A stretch of 6,515 nt of DNA from Candidatus Woesearchaeota archaeon UBA119 (GCA_002505945.1 DAWM01000018.1:2133-8647); one strand, 5' to 3'. Shown: positions 1 to 6,515, numbered from the stretch's first letter. Program-made: numbers and translations. The notes: generated from the letters alone by a model not told the origin.

Positions 1-2199
1 CGACAATTCTTGAGCCCTTTGAATCTTCTCTGATTTAGATATGTATTGAAGGTTGGCTTTCCACACATTAGTGGCGGCGCTGAATGCTGTCTGGAACCCT
101 GCTGTTAGCTTCTCTACGCCTGGAATCTGATTAGGTATGAAGGTTAGAACCCCTACTGCGGTTTGAGCGGCAGAGATGCCTACAATGCCTGCATCGGCGG
201 CTCTTTCTGACCATGTGACGCCTTTCTTGCCTTCATTTACACCCATTGCATCCCCTAATTCTCCTGTTGTGTCTGTTATTGCCTTATCCATTCCTTTGAT
301 GTTTCTTACGCCATTAACCGCCTTGAAAGTATCGGTAAGATGACCAATCTTCGATGAGAATTTCCCTGCATCAACCAGCCCCTCAACATCCTGTACATAC
401 TGGCCTCCATAAGCGGTAACAGCATCAAGTGCTATCTGTTGAGCGGCTTTCTTCTGTAAATCAACCATTGATAAGGAAGCAAGTTCCTTTCCTATGTCAA
501 AGTTTCCCATTGGAGGAGCAGCATAACCTATCTTCAGGGTATCTCCCTCCCTTACACTTTTCAATACCCATTTTCTATCTATCTCCTTTGAAGAAAGTCC
601 TATATATCCTGGGCCTAATAATGAGGCCTTAACAATGATATCATCTGTGGAGCCTCCTTTAGGAGTAACATCCAACACTGTATTCGTACCCTGCTGGACC
701 TGAGTTCCTCTTGAATCCAAATCAAGCTCAAATCTTTCTGGTGGAACCAGGGTTAATTTTGCCTTTTCCTTTACCTGCTTATTTCCTACAAGAACCTCAA
801 ATTCATATTCCTGCACAATATCCTTAGCATCCTCAAAGAATTTCTTCCGGTCGCTTGGGCTGACTATAAAAACGCATTTGGGCTTTGACTCTTTTAAATC
901 AACCTCGCATTCTAAGTATTTCTCTCGTTCATCAGTTGGAAAGCCAGATGTAAAGCCAGAATAAGATTCATTACTGATTAATCTTCCAATAACCTTCATC
1001 TCAAGTCCCGGGTCTTTGAGGTTGCAGTAATCTACTCTTTTTCCATTGTGTGTTATCTCAAGATTAGGATAAACAGTGATAGCAAGATTAGAATCAATTG
1101 CATTAAGAATCTTCTCATTATCGTTTTTGATATCAATATCTAAGCTCAAATCCACTTGTGAAGGGCTTATTGCATCTGATTCCTTAATGCATTTCCCGCA
1201 TGCCCCACACACAAAGCCTTGTTTGCAATCCCCGCAGAAAGCATCGCTATCGTCCTCTATGACAAAATCAGCATTCTTACCTTGGCTTTCAAAATAAACG
1301 CTTGCCACTGCATCAAGAAACATGGATTTCCAGTCTTCTATGACTCCAAGCATCTCCATCTCTGATTCAACCAACTCTTTCAATTTGGCATCCATCTCTA
1401 GCCATACTGGACCTACGGGCATTAAAATGCTTGCATACAACCGGCAGTTGCCTCCATATAGACCATCAATACTTCTCTTATATGTATCACAGGAATGCCA
1501 AAAGATAGTCGGCTTGCCATTCAAGGTAAGTTGTTCTCTTGGAATATCGTTGCTTAATCCATGTCCCGGCGCTGTATCAGTTTTCAATTCATCAAAGGTG
1601 TAAAACTCATTTCCTTCTCTAAATGTTGTTAAACTCATTAAGAGGCTGATTTCATCACTGCCCTTTCTTTCATAGCGAATCCAAAGGTCTCTGTCATCTT
1701 GCTTGACAACTGAGAAATCATCAGGCAAATCCTTTACTCCAAAGGAATAAGGATAATATTCAATATCTAACCCAATGTAATTCTGGTTATTGACATTTTC
1801 TCCTTTAAACCAGATATCGCAGCCCCTTGGTTTCCATTCTCCTTCAATTCCTATCATATCTAATTTTCCACCAGAAATGGCTGAAAGCCATATCTCTACT
1901 TCTTTCTTTTTATTATATTCATAGCGGATGCCAGAGAGCTCTAATTCTGATTCCTTAAGGCCCATAGCCACTTCAAAGGGGATACTGCAGTCAGTAATAG
2001 AAAGAGATTCTAAGTTATCAATCAAATCTTCATCTGTAAAAACTAGCCTAACCTTAAAGGGCTCAAACACGTTTACCTTTGGAGGATAATATGCCTTAGC
2101 ACCACCACGGATAGCTGAGGTCTCGCTCAAAGCAGAAACAGCATCAGATAATATAAATAGGATAAAAAAGAAAACAGCATATTTAAAGAGTTCTTTCAT
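1..2199 (-). CDS. Large secreted cysteine-containing protein, C-terminus beyond window
   Basis: The frame is open for 733 codons from the ATG at 2199-2197 to the left edge, so the C-terminus is missing. The N-terminus is a clear Sec signal peptide: MKELFK, a hydrophobic core at about residues 7-17, then SDAVSA with likely cleavage after Ala23. There is no lipobox cysteine, so the protein is probably exported rather than lipidated. Residues about 35-475 are mostly beta-type sequence, possibly Ig-like or other beta-sandwich. This part holds 12 cysteines, including a C-x2-C-x5-C-x2-C-x2-C cluster (Cys322, 325, 331, 334, 337) and isolated pairs such as Cys237/Cys252 and Cys431/Cys442 that could form disulfides. 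A beta-type segment follows (about 476-560), then an Ala/Gly-rich helical region (about 570-733) without cysteines. The start is supported by a TATA box centred 26-27 bases upstream, implying a leaderless transcript. I do not recognise the family. A cell-surface or secreted role is inferred from the signal peptide alone. It is divergent from the operon at 2294. Confidence 0.85.
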   Translation of the reverse strand, partial: MKELFKYAVFFFILFILSDAVSALSETSAIRGGAKAYYPPKVNVFEPFKVRLVFTDEDLIDNLESLSITDCSIPFEVAMGLKESELELSGIRYEYNKKKEVEIWLSAISGGKLDMIGIEGEWKPRGCDIWFKGENVNNQNYIGLDIEYYPYSFGVKDLPDDFSVVKQDDRDLWIRYERKGSDEISLLMSLTTFREGNEFYTFDELKTDTAPGHGLSNDIPREQLTLNGKPTIFWHSCDTYKRSIDGLYGGNCRLYASILMPVGPVWLEMDAKLKELVESEMEMLGVIEDWKSMFLDAVASVYFESQGKNADFVIEDDSDAFCGDCKQGFVCGACGKCIKESDAISPSQVDLSLDIDIKNDNEKILNAIDSNLAITVYPNLEITHNGKRVDYCNLKDPGLEMKVIGRLISNESYSGFTSGFPTDEREKYLECEVDLKESKPKCVFIVSPSDRKKFFEDAKDIVQEYEFEVLVGNKQVKEKAKLTLVPPERFELDLDSRGTQVQQGTNTVLDVTPKGGSTDDIIVKASLLGPGYIGLSSKEIDRKWVLKSVREGDTLKIGYAAPPMGNFDIGKELASLSMVDLQKKAAQQIALDAVTAYGGQYVQDVEGLVDAGKFSSKIGHLTDTFKAVNGVRNIKGMDKAITDTTGELGDAMGVNEGKKGVTWSERAADAGIVGISAAQTAVGVLTFIPNQIPGVEKLTAGFQTAFSAATNVWKANLQYISKSEKIQRAQELS

Positions 2200-2220
2200 T
2201 CCTTGAAAAAAAAGGTAATG

Positions 2221-2230
2221 ATTTATAAAG
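2221..2230 (-). promoter_or_regulatory. Archaeal TATA box for the minus-strand secreted-protein gene
   Basis: Read on the minus strand this is CTTTATAAAT, close to the archaeal box A consensus. It is preceded by a purine-rich AAAAAGTAAA stretch in the BRE position. Its centre lies 26.5 bases from the A of the ATG at 2199. That is the usual TATA-to-start distance in archaea, so transcription probably begins at the start codon itself (leaderless mRNA). No Shine-Dalgarno motif is placed to serve this start. Confidence 0.7.
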
Positions 2231-2235
2231 TTTAC

Positions 2236-2251
2236 TTTTTCAAGTGAAAAA
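2236..2251. repeat. Inverted repeat midway between divergent TATA boxes, candidate operator
   Basis: Perfect 7-bp arms TTTTTCA and TGAAAAA flank a 2-base AG spacer. The centre (2243.5) is within one base of the midpoint (2244) between the minus-strand TATA box (centre 2225.5) and the plus-strand TATA box (centre 2262.5). A dimeric regulator here would cover both BRE regions and could control both directions. Alternatively, two divergent purine-rich BREs in AT-rich DNA could produce this symmetry without any regulator. Confidence 0.4.
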
Positions 2252-2252
2252 A

Positions 2253-2268
2253 GGAAAGTTTAATAAAA
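2253..2268 (+). promoter_or_regulatory. BRE/TATA promoter of the three-gene operon
   Basis: A purine-rich GGAAAG (BRE-like) is followed directly by TTTAATAAAA. With the TATA centre at about 2262.5, the expected transcription start is near 2289, giving a leader of only about five bases before the ATG at 2294. The six-base string GGAAAG also precedes the TATA box at 6310-6319. The second AT-rich box at 2221-2230 is too far upstream to fit this start as well. Confidence 0.6.
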
Positions 2269-2293
2269 CTTTTAGTTATTAGTTAATATAAGA

Positions 2294-3820
2294 ATGGTCT
2301 CTGCTAAACTCCTCGCTAAATATGGCTTTGTTTCTGACAAATATAAGAGTGTATATAAAGAGAAAACTGAAGAGAGCCAAGAGGCATGGGAAGAGTATCT
2401 TGAGGATAATGAGGATAAGATTGAGGAGATTGCTGATATCGAGGAGTTGGAGGTTCAGAAAGAGTCTTTTGCTACAACGGGTTTTCCTACCCCTGATTTG
2501 CCGCCTTTGAGGATTGTGCATGAATCTTTTTCTCAGTCTATTGAAGAGGCATACTATTGGGTGCTTAAATCCCTTCAAACGGATTTTGGTCTTCCTCATA
2601 CCAAAAAAACTATGGATTCCTTTGCGGCCAGCGAGCATTCGGCTTTCTTTGGGGTTGCTGCTCAAAGGTTAGGGATTCAACAGGATAAGGTTTCGCAATT
2701 CCTGGCTAGCGTAGGAAAGATGCTTAAGGATATGTTTCAGATTGTAAGGGAATTGAGGATTATTGATGAGAGATTAGAGCTTTACGAGGAATCAAGGAAA
2801 GGAAAGGAATCAGCGGATGTTACATTGAAAGGGATTTGGATTGATATGGTTGAAGGTGGGGCAAAGAACCCTGCTTCTGTATATGGTATGGCTCAGCAAC
2901 TGGGCTTTGCTGTCCTGCCTGATTTGTTTTTCTCAACTCATATTGGTGAGAATGATGATGTGGATGAAGCAGTGGACAAGATGGAATTCAACGACCATCT
3001 TAAGAGAGTATTGAAGAGAAAGCTTAAGAGTTTTGTTACCTGGAGGAAAAGCACCGAGAAAGAGCTTACATCAAGAAGGAAGTTTACGATTCAATATCTC
3101 TATCAACATTATAACACAATAAAACTCTATATGGATTGGGTGAGACCATATCTGAGGAATATAAAGAAGCTCTCTGTTGACATGAATAAGCTTGATAGCG
3201 CTGATATTGTGAGTGCTTTTGAGACCTCTTTGGTGGAGATTGAAACGATTGTTTATAAGAAGATTAAGGATTATAATGGATGTGTGTTAGCGCATTTCTA
3301 CTATAGAACAAAACCAAGTATGTCTTATCAGCAGGAAGGCTTTCAGAGGGGGCCTTTGCATGTGGGCCGGGCTGAGATTACCTTAAGAGGTTATTCCTGG
3401 AGTAATGAAGAGCTTAAGAATTATATTGATATGAGAAGGGAAGAAGACTTTGAAATCCTAGGTTCTTTGAATGAGACTATCAATAAGGCGATGGATGAGC
3501 TTGGGGGAGATGTGAGAAAGTATATTGAGGAAGCGGAGAATAGAGTGCAGAACAAAGGAAATAAAAAGGAAGAAGAGAAGAAGCCTCAAAAAAGCACTTT
3601 GGGAAATCCCCTAGAGCCGTTTGTAGAGCTGTTCAAGGGCTTTAAGGATTTATTTGGTCCTTTGAAAAAGGTTGATTTGAATCCGATGAAGCGCTCCAAA
3701 GAGCAATTTAAAAAGGAGCTGTTGAAGGACAATAAGAAGGCTGCTGTTGGTGCGATAAAGACACCTATGGTTAAGACCTATGAGAATTTCAAGAAGGCTC
3801 ATGGGATGCTTGCGTGGTAA
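2294..3820 (+). CDS. Helical protein of unknown function, 508 residues, first gene of operon
   Basis: I do not recognise this family. The protein looks soluble and cytoplasmic, with no signal peptide and no membrane segment. An acidic helical N-terminus (about residues 18-55, rich in Glu/Asp) leads to a short proline-bearing linker (TPDLPPL, about 66-72). A long, mostly helical body follows (about 73-420), with aromatic- and basic-rich helices around residues 235-295 (many Lys/Arg, Tyr and Trp) that could bind a nucleic acid or a partner. A Lys/Glu low-complexity linker lies at about 420-433. The C-terminal segment (434-508) is strongly basic and ends in GMLAW. The ATG at 2294 fits a TATA box centred about 31 bases upstream and is nearly leaderless. 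The stop codon is one base from the next ATG, so translation is probably coupled. The single cysteine (Cys330) argues against a structural zinc site. The coding call is firm; function is unknown. Confidence 0.85.
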   Translation: MVSAKLLAKYGFVSDKYKSVYKEKTEESQEAWEEYLEDNEDKIEEIADIEELEVQKESFATTGFPTPDLPPLRIVHESFSQSIEEAYYWVLKSLQTDFGLPHTKKTMDSFAASEHSAFFGVAAQRLGIQQDKVSQFLASVGKMLKDMFQIVRELRIIDERLELYEESRKGKESADVTLKGIWIDMVEGGAKNPASVYGMAQQLGFAVLPDLFFSTHIGENDDVDEAVDKMEFNDHLKRVLKRKLKSFVTWRKSTEKELTSRRKFTIQYLYQHYNTIKLYMDWVRPYLRNIKKLSVDMNKLDSADIVSAFETSLVEIETIVYKKIKDYNGCVLAHFYYRTKPSMSYQQEGFQRGPLHVGRAEITLRGYSWSNEELKNYIDMRREEDFEILGSLNETINKAMDELGGDVRKYIEEAENRVQNKGNKKEEEKKPQKSTLGNPLEPFVELFKGFKDLFGPLKKVDLNPMKRSKEQFKKELLKDNKKAAVGAIKTPMVKTYENFKKAHGMLAW

Positions 3821-3821
3821 A

Positions 3822-4352
3822 ATGCCAGATGCCGTAAAAGAGAATGGAGTTAGGAAGCTGGAAGAGGAGAAGAAAAAGAAAGAGGAAGAGCTAAAGAGGA
3901 TTATGCGGGAGATAGAGGAGAAGAGCAATCAGATAAAGAAAGAAAGGAATGAAGAGATGGAGGAGATGCTCAAGGAGATTGAGCTGCCTTCCCAAGAAGA
4001 AAGAAGCATGGAGGATATTGTTGGCTCCACCACGACTGAAGAAGAGGAGGTTGCAGTTGAAGATGAATTAGAGGCGGCCACATATAAAGCTCAAGAAGAG
4101 TATTCTTCAGGAGGGGAAGAGGATTCATACAATACAAGCCTTAACACAATGCAAGATGTTTACGATACTGTTAAATCGCTTTATTCAGCAAGCGAAAACC
4201 AAGATATTAGTGCCAATGAATTGAATGCAATAAGGGATTTGGAGGAAAAATTGACAACCGCCCAGAATGCTTATATCCCAAGTGAGCAGGCGGTAAAACT
4301 GCTTCACACCTCTAAATCTATGCTTGAGAAGATAAGAAGATACAATATGTAA
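3822..4352 (+). CDS. Small charged coiled-coil protein, 176 residues
   Basis: No family recognised. Residues about 7-57 are an uninterrupted Glu/Lys/Arg-rich helix with hydrophobic residues spaced as in a coiled coil (Leu13, Leu24, Ile27, Ile31, Ile38, Met46, Met49). Residues about 58-102 are acidic and Ser/Thr-rich and probably disordered. Residues about 105-176 look like two or three amphipathic helices. There is no cysteine, membrane segment or signal peptide. I chose the ATG at 3822 because it follows the previous stop by one base (TAA-A-ATG), exactly the arrangement at the next junction. An in-frame ATG at 3780 would add 14 residues overlapping the upstream gene and is less likely. A scaffold or adaptor role between its two neighbours is inferred from coiled-coil content and operon position only. 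Confidence 0.8.
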   Translation: MPDAVKENGVRKLEEEKKKKEEELKRIMREIEEKSNQIKKERNEEMEEMLKEIELPSQEERSMEDIVGSTTTEEEEVAVEDELEAATYKAQEEYSSGGEEDSYNTSLNTMQDVYDTVKSLYSASENQDISANELNAIRDLEEKLTTAQNAYIPSEQAVKLLHTSKSMLEKIRRYNM

Positions 4353-4353
4353 A

Positions 4354-6300
4354 ATGGAATTCGCAAATTATTATTCAAGCCCGGATCCTTGGAATCCTGA
4401 GGTAAGGAGCCCTCAACCTAAACAAGATAAGATAGAAGGGGATCTGTCTGTGGCAAGGGTTGGAACTACTGTTACCGAAGGCCAAGGGGCTGGTGGCACA
4501 TTCAGAGAAACATTAACCAATGCCATGAGATTAGGCGCAAGAAGGGTTGAGCTGGCTTTGCAGGCTGCTGGGGCTCAGCCCAGGGTTGGGGTTGAATCCT
4601 ATGGAAAACAGATGAGACAGGACATAAGGGAGCTGGCTAAGGTTAATAAGGTTAAGATTCATAGCGTGCATTCGCCGACTCAGGTCGGTAATATATCTGG
4701 GCTGGGAAGGAATGGCTTCTCGGATGAGCAAAGGGAGCAAGAGATAAATGAGGTTAAGAAGGCTATCAACTTTGCTGCGGATGTTTCTGAAGGCGGCACC
4801 TCTATCGTGGTTCACACGGGTGAATATCCCAGGAATATAAGTGATGTGAATGCTTATGAGGGAGAAACAGGATATAAGTTTGAGGGCTATCCTGGAGAAG
4901 AAGAGAAGAAAGTATTCTCTTTAGTGGATGAAAGAACTGGCCAGGTCATAAAAAGTATTAGAAAGGATATCCCTATGACTATCCCAAAATGGAAGAAGAA
5001 CAATAAGGGAGAATACGTGGATGAGAATGGAAATCCTGTTTCAGATATAAATGATATGGTGCCGGAAACAGATGAGGATGGCGCTGTAAAGTTTAAAGAG
5101 GCGCATTGGAATGATATTGAGGATGAAACAAGGTCATACAATATGCTATTGCAGAGAATGAAGAAGGAGGGAAAGGAGATTCCTTTCAAGAAAACTCACA
5201 TCTCTCCTGCGGAATATGCCTATTTCTCTACCTTGGATGCGCAGGAGAAGTCAGCGCAGGGTTGGGCAGATTATCATCGTTCTAATGCGATGCAGGAGAA
5301 AGATCGACTTGAAAACATAGATAAAATATATCCTCATGCAACGGAAGAAGAAAAGAATAAAATAAGAGAAAGGGCCAAGATTAGCATTAAGTCTTCTAAG
5401 GAAACGGCAATGGGCCAAGAGATGCAGGCGCGGGAGATAAGGAATGTAAAGAGGCATGTTATTCCTGTTGATGAGTATGCTAAGGAAAAAAGTCTGAGGT
5501 CTTTGGCTGAGCTGGGCATATTCGCTTATCAAGAGGAGAAGCAGAAGAAGCTGAAAGAACCGCTTTTTATTGCACCTGAGAATATCTTTCCTGAGATGGG
5601 GTATGGCAGCCATCCTGCAGAGCTTATGGAGCTTGTAAAGCAGTCAAGGAATAAGATGGTGGAATTGCTTACTAAACCAAAGATCCCTGCTTCCTCTTCC
5701 TTCAAGAAGAACGGGGAACGGAAATTAGTGGATAATCCTTATTATAGGCCTGGATTGAGCGAGGGACAAGCAAGGAAACTGGCTAAGGATCATATTAAAG
5801 CGACGTTTGATACCCAACATCTAGGAATGTGGTTTAGATACTTTGACAAACAAGGCAAGGAGTTCAGCTCTGAGCAGGAAAGGATGGAAGAATTCAATAA
5901 ATGGTATCAGGATTGGGTAGAGAAGTTGCAGAAGGAAGATGTTATTGGTAATGTGCACATGGTTGATGGTATTGGAAGAGGTCATTCTCATCTGCCTGTA
6001 GGCCAAGGAAAGCATCCTGTGAAGACTGCGATTCATAAGCTTATGGAGATGGGGTATGAGGGCAACATATCCTCTGAGGGGCATGGTGAAGGTAATGTGC
6101 GTCAGATAGTGCAGAGTTGGAACGAGCTTGGTTCTCCTATCTATGGGGCTGAGCTTGGCCCTGGAGGTGCTGGAAGAATGGACACCTGGACTAATGTGCA
6201 TCAGTCATATTTTGACAAGATTCAAAGTCCTTATTTTGTTGTGGGGAATTATGCTCCGTCCAATGATTGGAAGCTTTGGACAGAAACTCCGCTTGAATAA
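4354..6300 (+). CDS. Endonuclease IV / xylose-isomerase-like TIM-barrel protein with large insertion
   Basis: This 648-residue protein appears to belong to the AP-endonuclease-2 / sugar isomerase TIM-barrel superfamily. Segments in order resemble the metal-binding strand ends: VHSP (His106), VVHTG (His154), APENIFP (Glu409), FDTQHLG (Asp486, His489), NVHMVD (His535), GHSHLPVGQG (His544, His546) and SSEGHG (Glu575). They match the order of E. coli endonuclease IV ligands H69, H109, E145, D179, H182, H216, D229, H231 and E261, with His in place of D229. The Asp-x2-His spacing is identical, and 546 to 575 (29 residues) is close to 231 to 261 (30). About 220 extra residues, charged and largely helical, lie between His154 and Glu409, and a smaller expansion lies between Glu409 and Asp486. 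The family norm is about 280-300 residues. Residues 1-30 look disordered and the C-terminus is Gly- and aromatic-rich. It could cut abasic DNA or isomerise a sugar; the sequence does not decide. The start follows the upstream stop by one base, without a Shine-Dalgarno. Confidence 0.8.
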   Translation: MEFANYYSSPDPWNPEVRSPQPKQDKIEGDLSVARVGTTVTEGQGAGGTFRETLTNAMRLGARRVELALQAAGAQPRVGVESYGKQMRQDIRELAKVNKVKIHSVHSPTQVGNISGLGRNGFSDEQREQEINEVKKAINFAADVSEGGTSIVVHTGEYPRNISDVNAYEGETGYKFEGYPGEEEKKVFSLVDERTGQVIKSIRKDIPMTIPKWKKNNKGEYVDENGNPVSDINDMVPETDEDGAVKFKEAHWNDIEDETRSYNMLLQRMKKEGKEIPFKKTHISPAEYAYFSTLDAQEKSAQGWADYHRSNAMQEKDRLENIDKIYPHATEEEKNKIRERAKISIKSSKETAMGQEMQAREIRNVKRHVIPVDEYAKEKSLRSLAELGIFAYQEEKQKKLKEPLFIAPENIFPEMGYGSHPAELMELVKQSRNKMVELLTKPKIPASSSFKKNGERKLVDNPYYRPGLSEGQARKLAKDHIKATFDTQHLGMWFRYFDKQGKEFSSEQERMEEFNKWYQDWVEKLQKEDVIGNVHMVDGIGRGHSHLPVGQGKHPVKTAIHKLMEMGYEGNISSEGHGEGNVRQIVQSWNELGSPIYGAELGPGGAGRMDTWTNVHQSYFDKIQSPYFVVGNYAPSNDWKLWTETPLE

Positions 6301-6319
6301 GGAAAGCAATATTTAAATA
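6301..6319 (+). promoter_or_regulatory. BRE/TATA promoter of the nucleotidyltransferase-like gene
   Basis: GGAAAG (6301-6306) begins immediately after the operon's last stop codon. It is followed by the palindromic TATTTAAATA (6310-6319, centre 6314.5), a strong archaeal TATA match. The expected transcription start is near 6341. That lies downstream of the ATG at 6334 but about 14 bases upstream of the ATG at 6355. I see no T-rich terminator between the operon and this promoter, so read-through from the operon is possible. Confidence 0.6.
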
Positions 6320-6354
6320 GTCTGAATAAGTTAATGGACGTATTGGTGGTCTGG

Positions 6355-6515
6355 ATGAAAACCAAAAAGAGGGAAAGTGGTTCATCTGCTAAGTACAGGC
6401 AGAGGGATGTTGATATTGTTTATGAGTTCTCTAAGAAGGCATATAAAGAGTTTGGGGATTTTATAAAATCTATTGTTATATTCGGGAGCAGAGCGAGAAA
6501 GAGCGCTAACAAGAC
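6355..6515 (+). CDS. Nucleotidyltransferase-fold (MNT / Pol beta superfamily) protein, N-terminal fragment
   Basis: The frame runs off the right edge after 53 complete codons. Residues about 38-53 read IKSIVIFGSRARKSANK-like sequence, the strand-turn-helix that carries the GS motif (Gly44-Ser45) of minimal and polymerase-beta-type nucleotidyltransferases. The expected downstream Asp-x-Asp metal site would lie just beyond the window, so activity cannot be judged. The Lys after GSRAR replaces the more common Gly. A helical segment (about 18-35, YEFSKKAYKEFG) precedes the motif. I prefer the ATG at 6355: a GGTGGT stretch (6345-6350) resembles a weak ribosome-binding site, and the predicted transcription start is near 6341. 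The in-frame ATG at 6334 would add seven residues (MDVLVVW). It has its own promoter, so it is probably separate from the operon. Substrate is unknown; such domains occur in tRNA or antibiotic nucleotidyltransferases and in toxin-antitoxin pairs. Confidence 0.75.
   Translation, partial: MKTKKRESGSSAKYRQRDVDIVYEFSKKAYKEFGDFIKSIVIFGSRARKSANK

Noticed and set aside
429..1603. Plus-strand open frames at 429-632, 1076-1297 and 1322-1603.
   Set aside because: They lie inside the continuous 733-codon minus-strand frame, which has a signal peptide and a promoter. Their translations are Ser/Leu/Pro-rich, as expected of antisense shadows.
2279..2665. Minus-strand frame of 128 residues with a hydrophobic stretch that could pass for a membrane protein.
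   Set aside because: It is antisense to the 5' part of the 508-residue gene. Its hydrophobic run is the complement of that gene's Glu/Lys-rich codons (GAG/AAG become CTC/CTT).
3780..3821. Upstream in-frame ATG for the coiled-coil gene, adding 14 basic residues.
   Set aside because: It overlaps the end of the preceding gene by 41 bases, and the 3822 start reproduces the TAA-A-ATG arrangement of the next junction. The extra residues look like an out-of-frame reading of the upstream gene.
2294..4352. Possible viral structural genes (helical protein plus coiled-coil scaffold).
   Set aside because: No portal, capsid, terminase, integrase or attachment-site signal is visible, and the third gene is a metabolic or repair-type enzyme. 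Charged helices alone do not support a provirus.
4531..6201. Several minus-strand frames of 94-126 residues under the TIM-barrel gene.
   Set aside because: All are opposite a clearly coding frame with recognisable metal-ligand motifs, and their Ser/Phe/Leu-rich composition is that of antisense to purine-rich codons.
6301..6334. Possible transcription terminator after the operon.
   Set aside because: There is no T-run or stable hairpin between the stop codon and the next TATA box.

Overview
The window looks like a piece of an archaeal chromosome, most likely from a DPANN-type lineage such as Woesearchaeota or Pacearchaeota. The evidence is the gene-start architecture. AT-rich TATA boxes preceded by purine-rich BRE-like stretches sit about 20 to 40 bases before the starts, there is almost no Shine-Dalgarno signal, and at least one gene appears leaderless. 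Moderate-to-low GC, lysine/glutamate-rich proteins, frequent AGA/AGG arginine codons and very tight gene packing fit this. The lineage is an inference: no rRNA or other marker gene is present.

Layout: (1) Positions 1-2199, minus strand: the N-terminal 733 residues of a large secreted protein with a Sec signal peptide, beta-rich N-terminal and middle parts, a five-cysteine cluster and an Ala/Gly-rich helical region running off the left edge. (2) Positions 2200-2293: a 94-base divergent promoter region with one TATA box per strand and a 7-bp inverted repeat almost exactly midway between them. (3) Positions 2294-6300, plus strand: a compact three-gene operon. It encodes a 508-residue helical protein of unknown family, a 176-residue highly charged coiled-coil protein, and a 648-residue protein that reads as an endonuclease IV / xylose-isomerase-like TIM barrel carrying a very large insertion. 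Both internal junctions have the same form, TAA-A-ATG. (4) Positions 6301-6354: a short promoter region. (5) Positions 6355-6515: the N-terminus of a nucleotidyltransferase-fold protein with the GS signature, cut by the right edge. No stretch over 300 bases lacks a gene.

The operon is the best candidate for an undescribed system. One protein of unknown family and one charged coiled-coil protein are coupled to a metal-dependent TIM-barrel enzyme that keeps a nearly complete set of metal-ligand positions but is more than twice the usual length. A secreted protein is transcribed divergently, possibly under shared control. What the system does cannot be read from the sequence. No mobile element, CRISPR array, tRNA or rRNA was seen.
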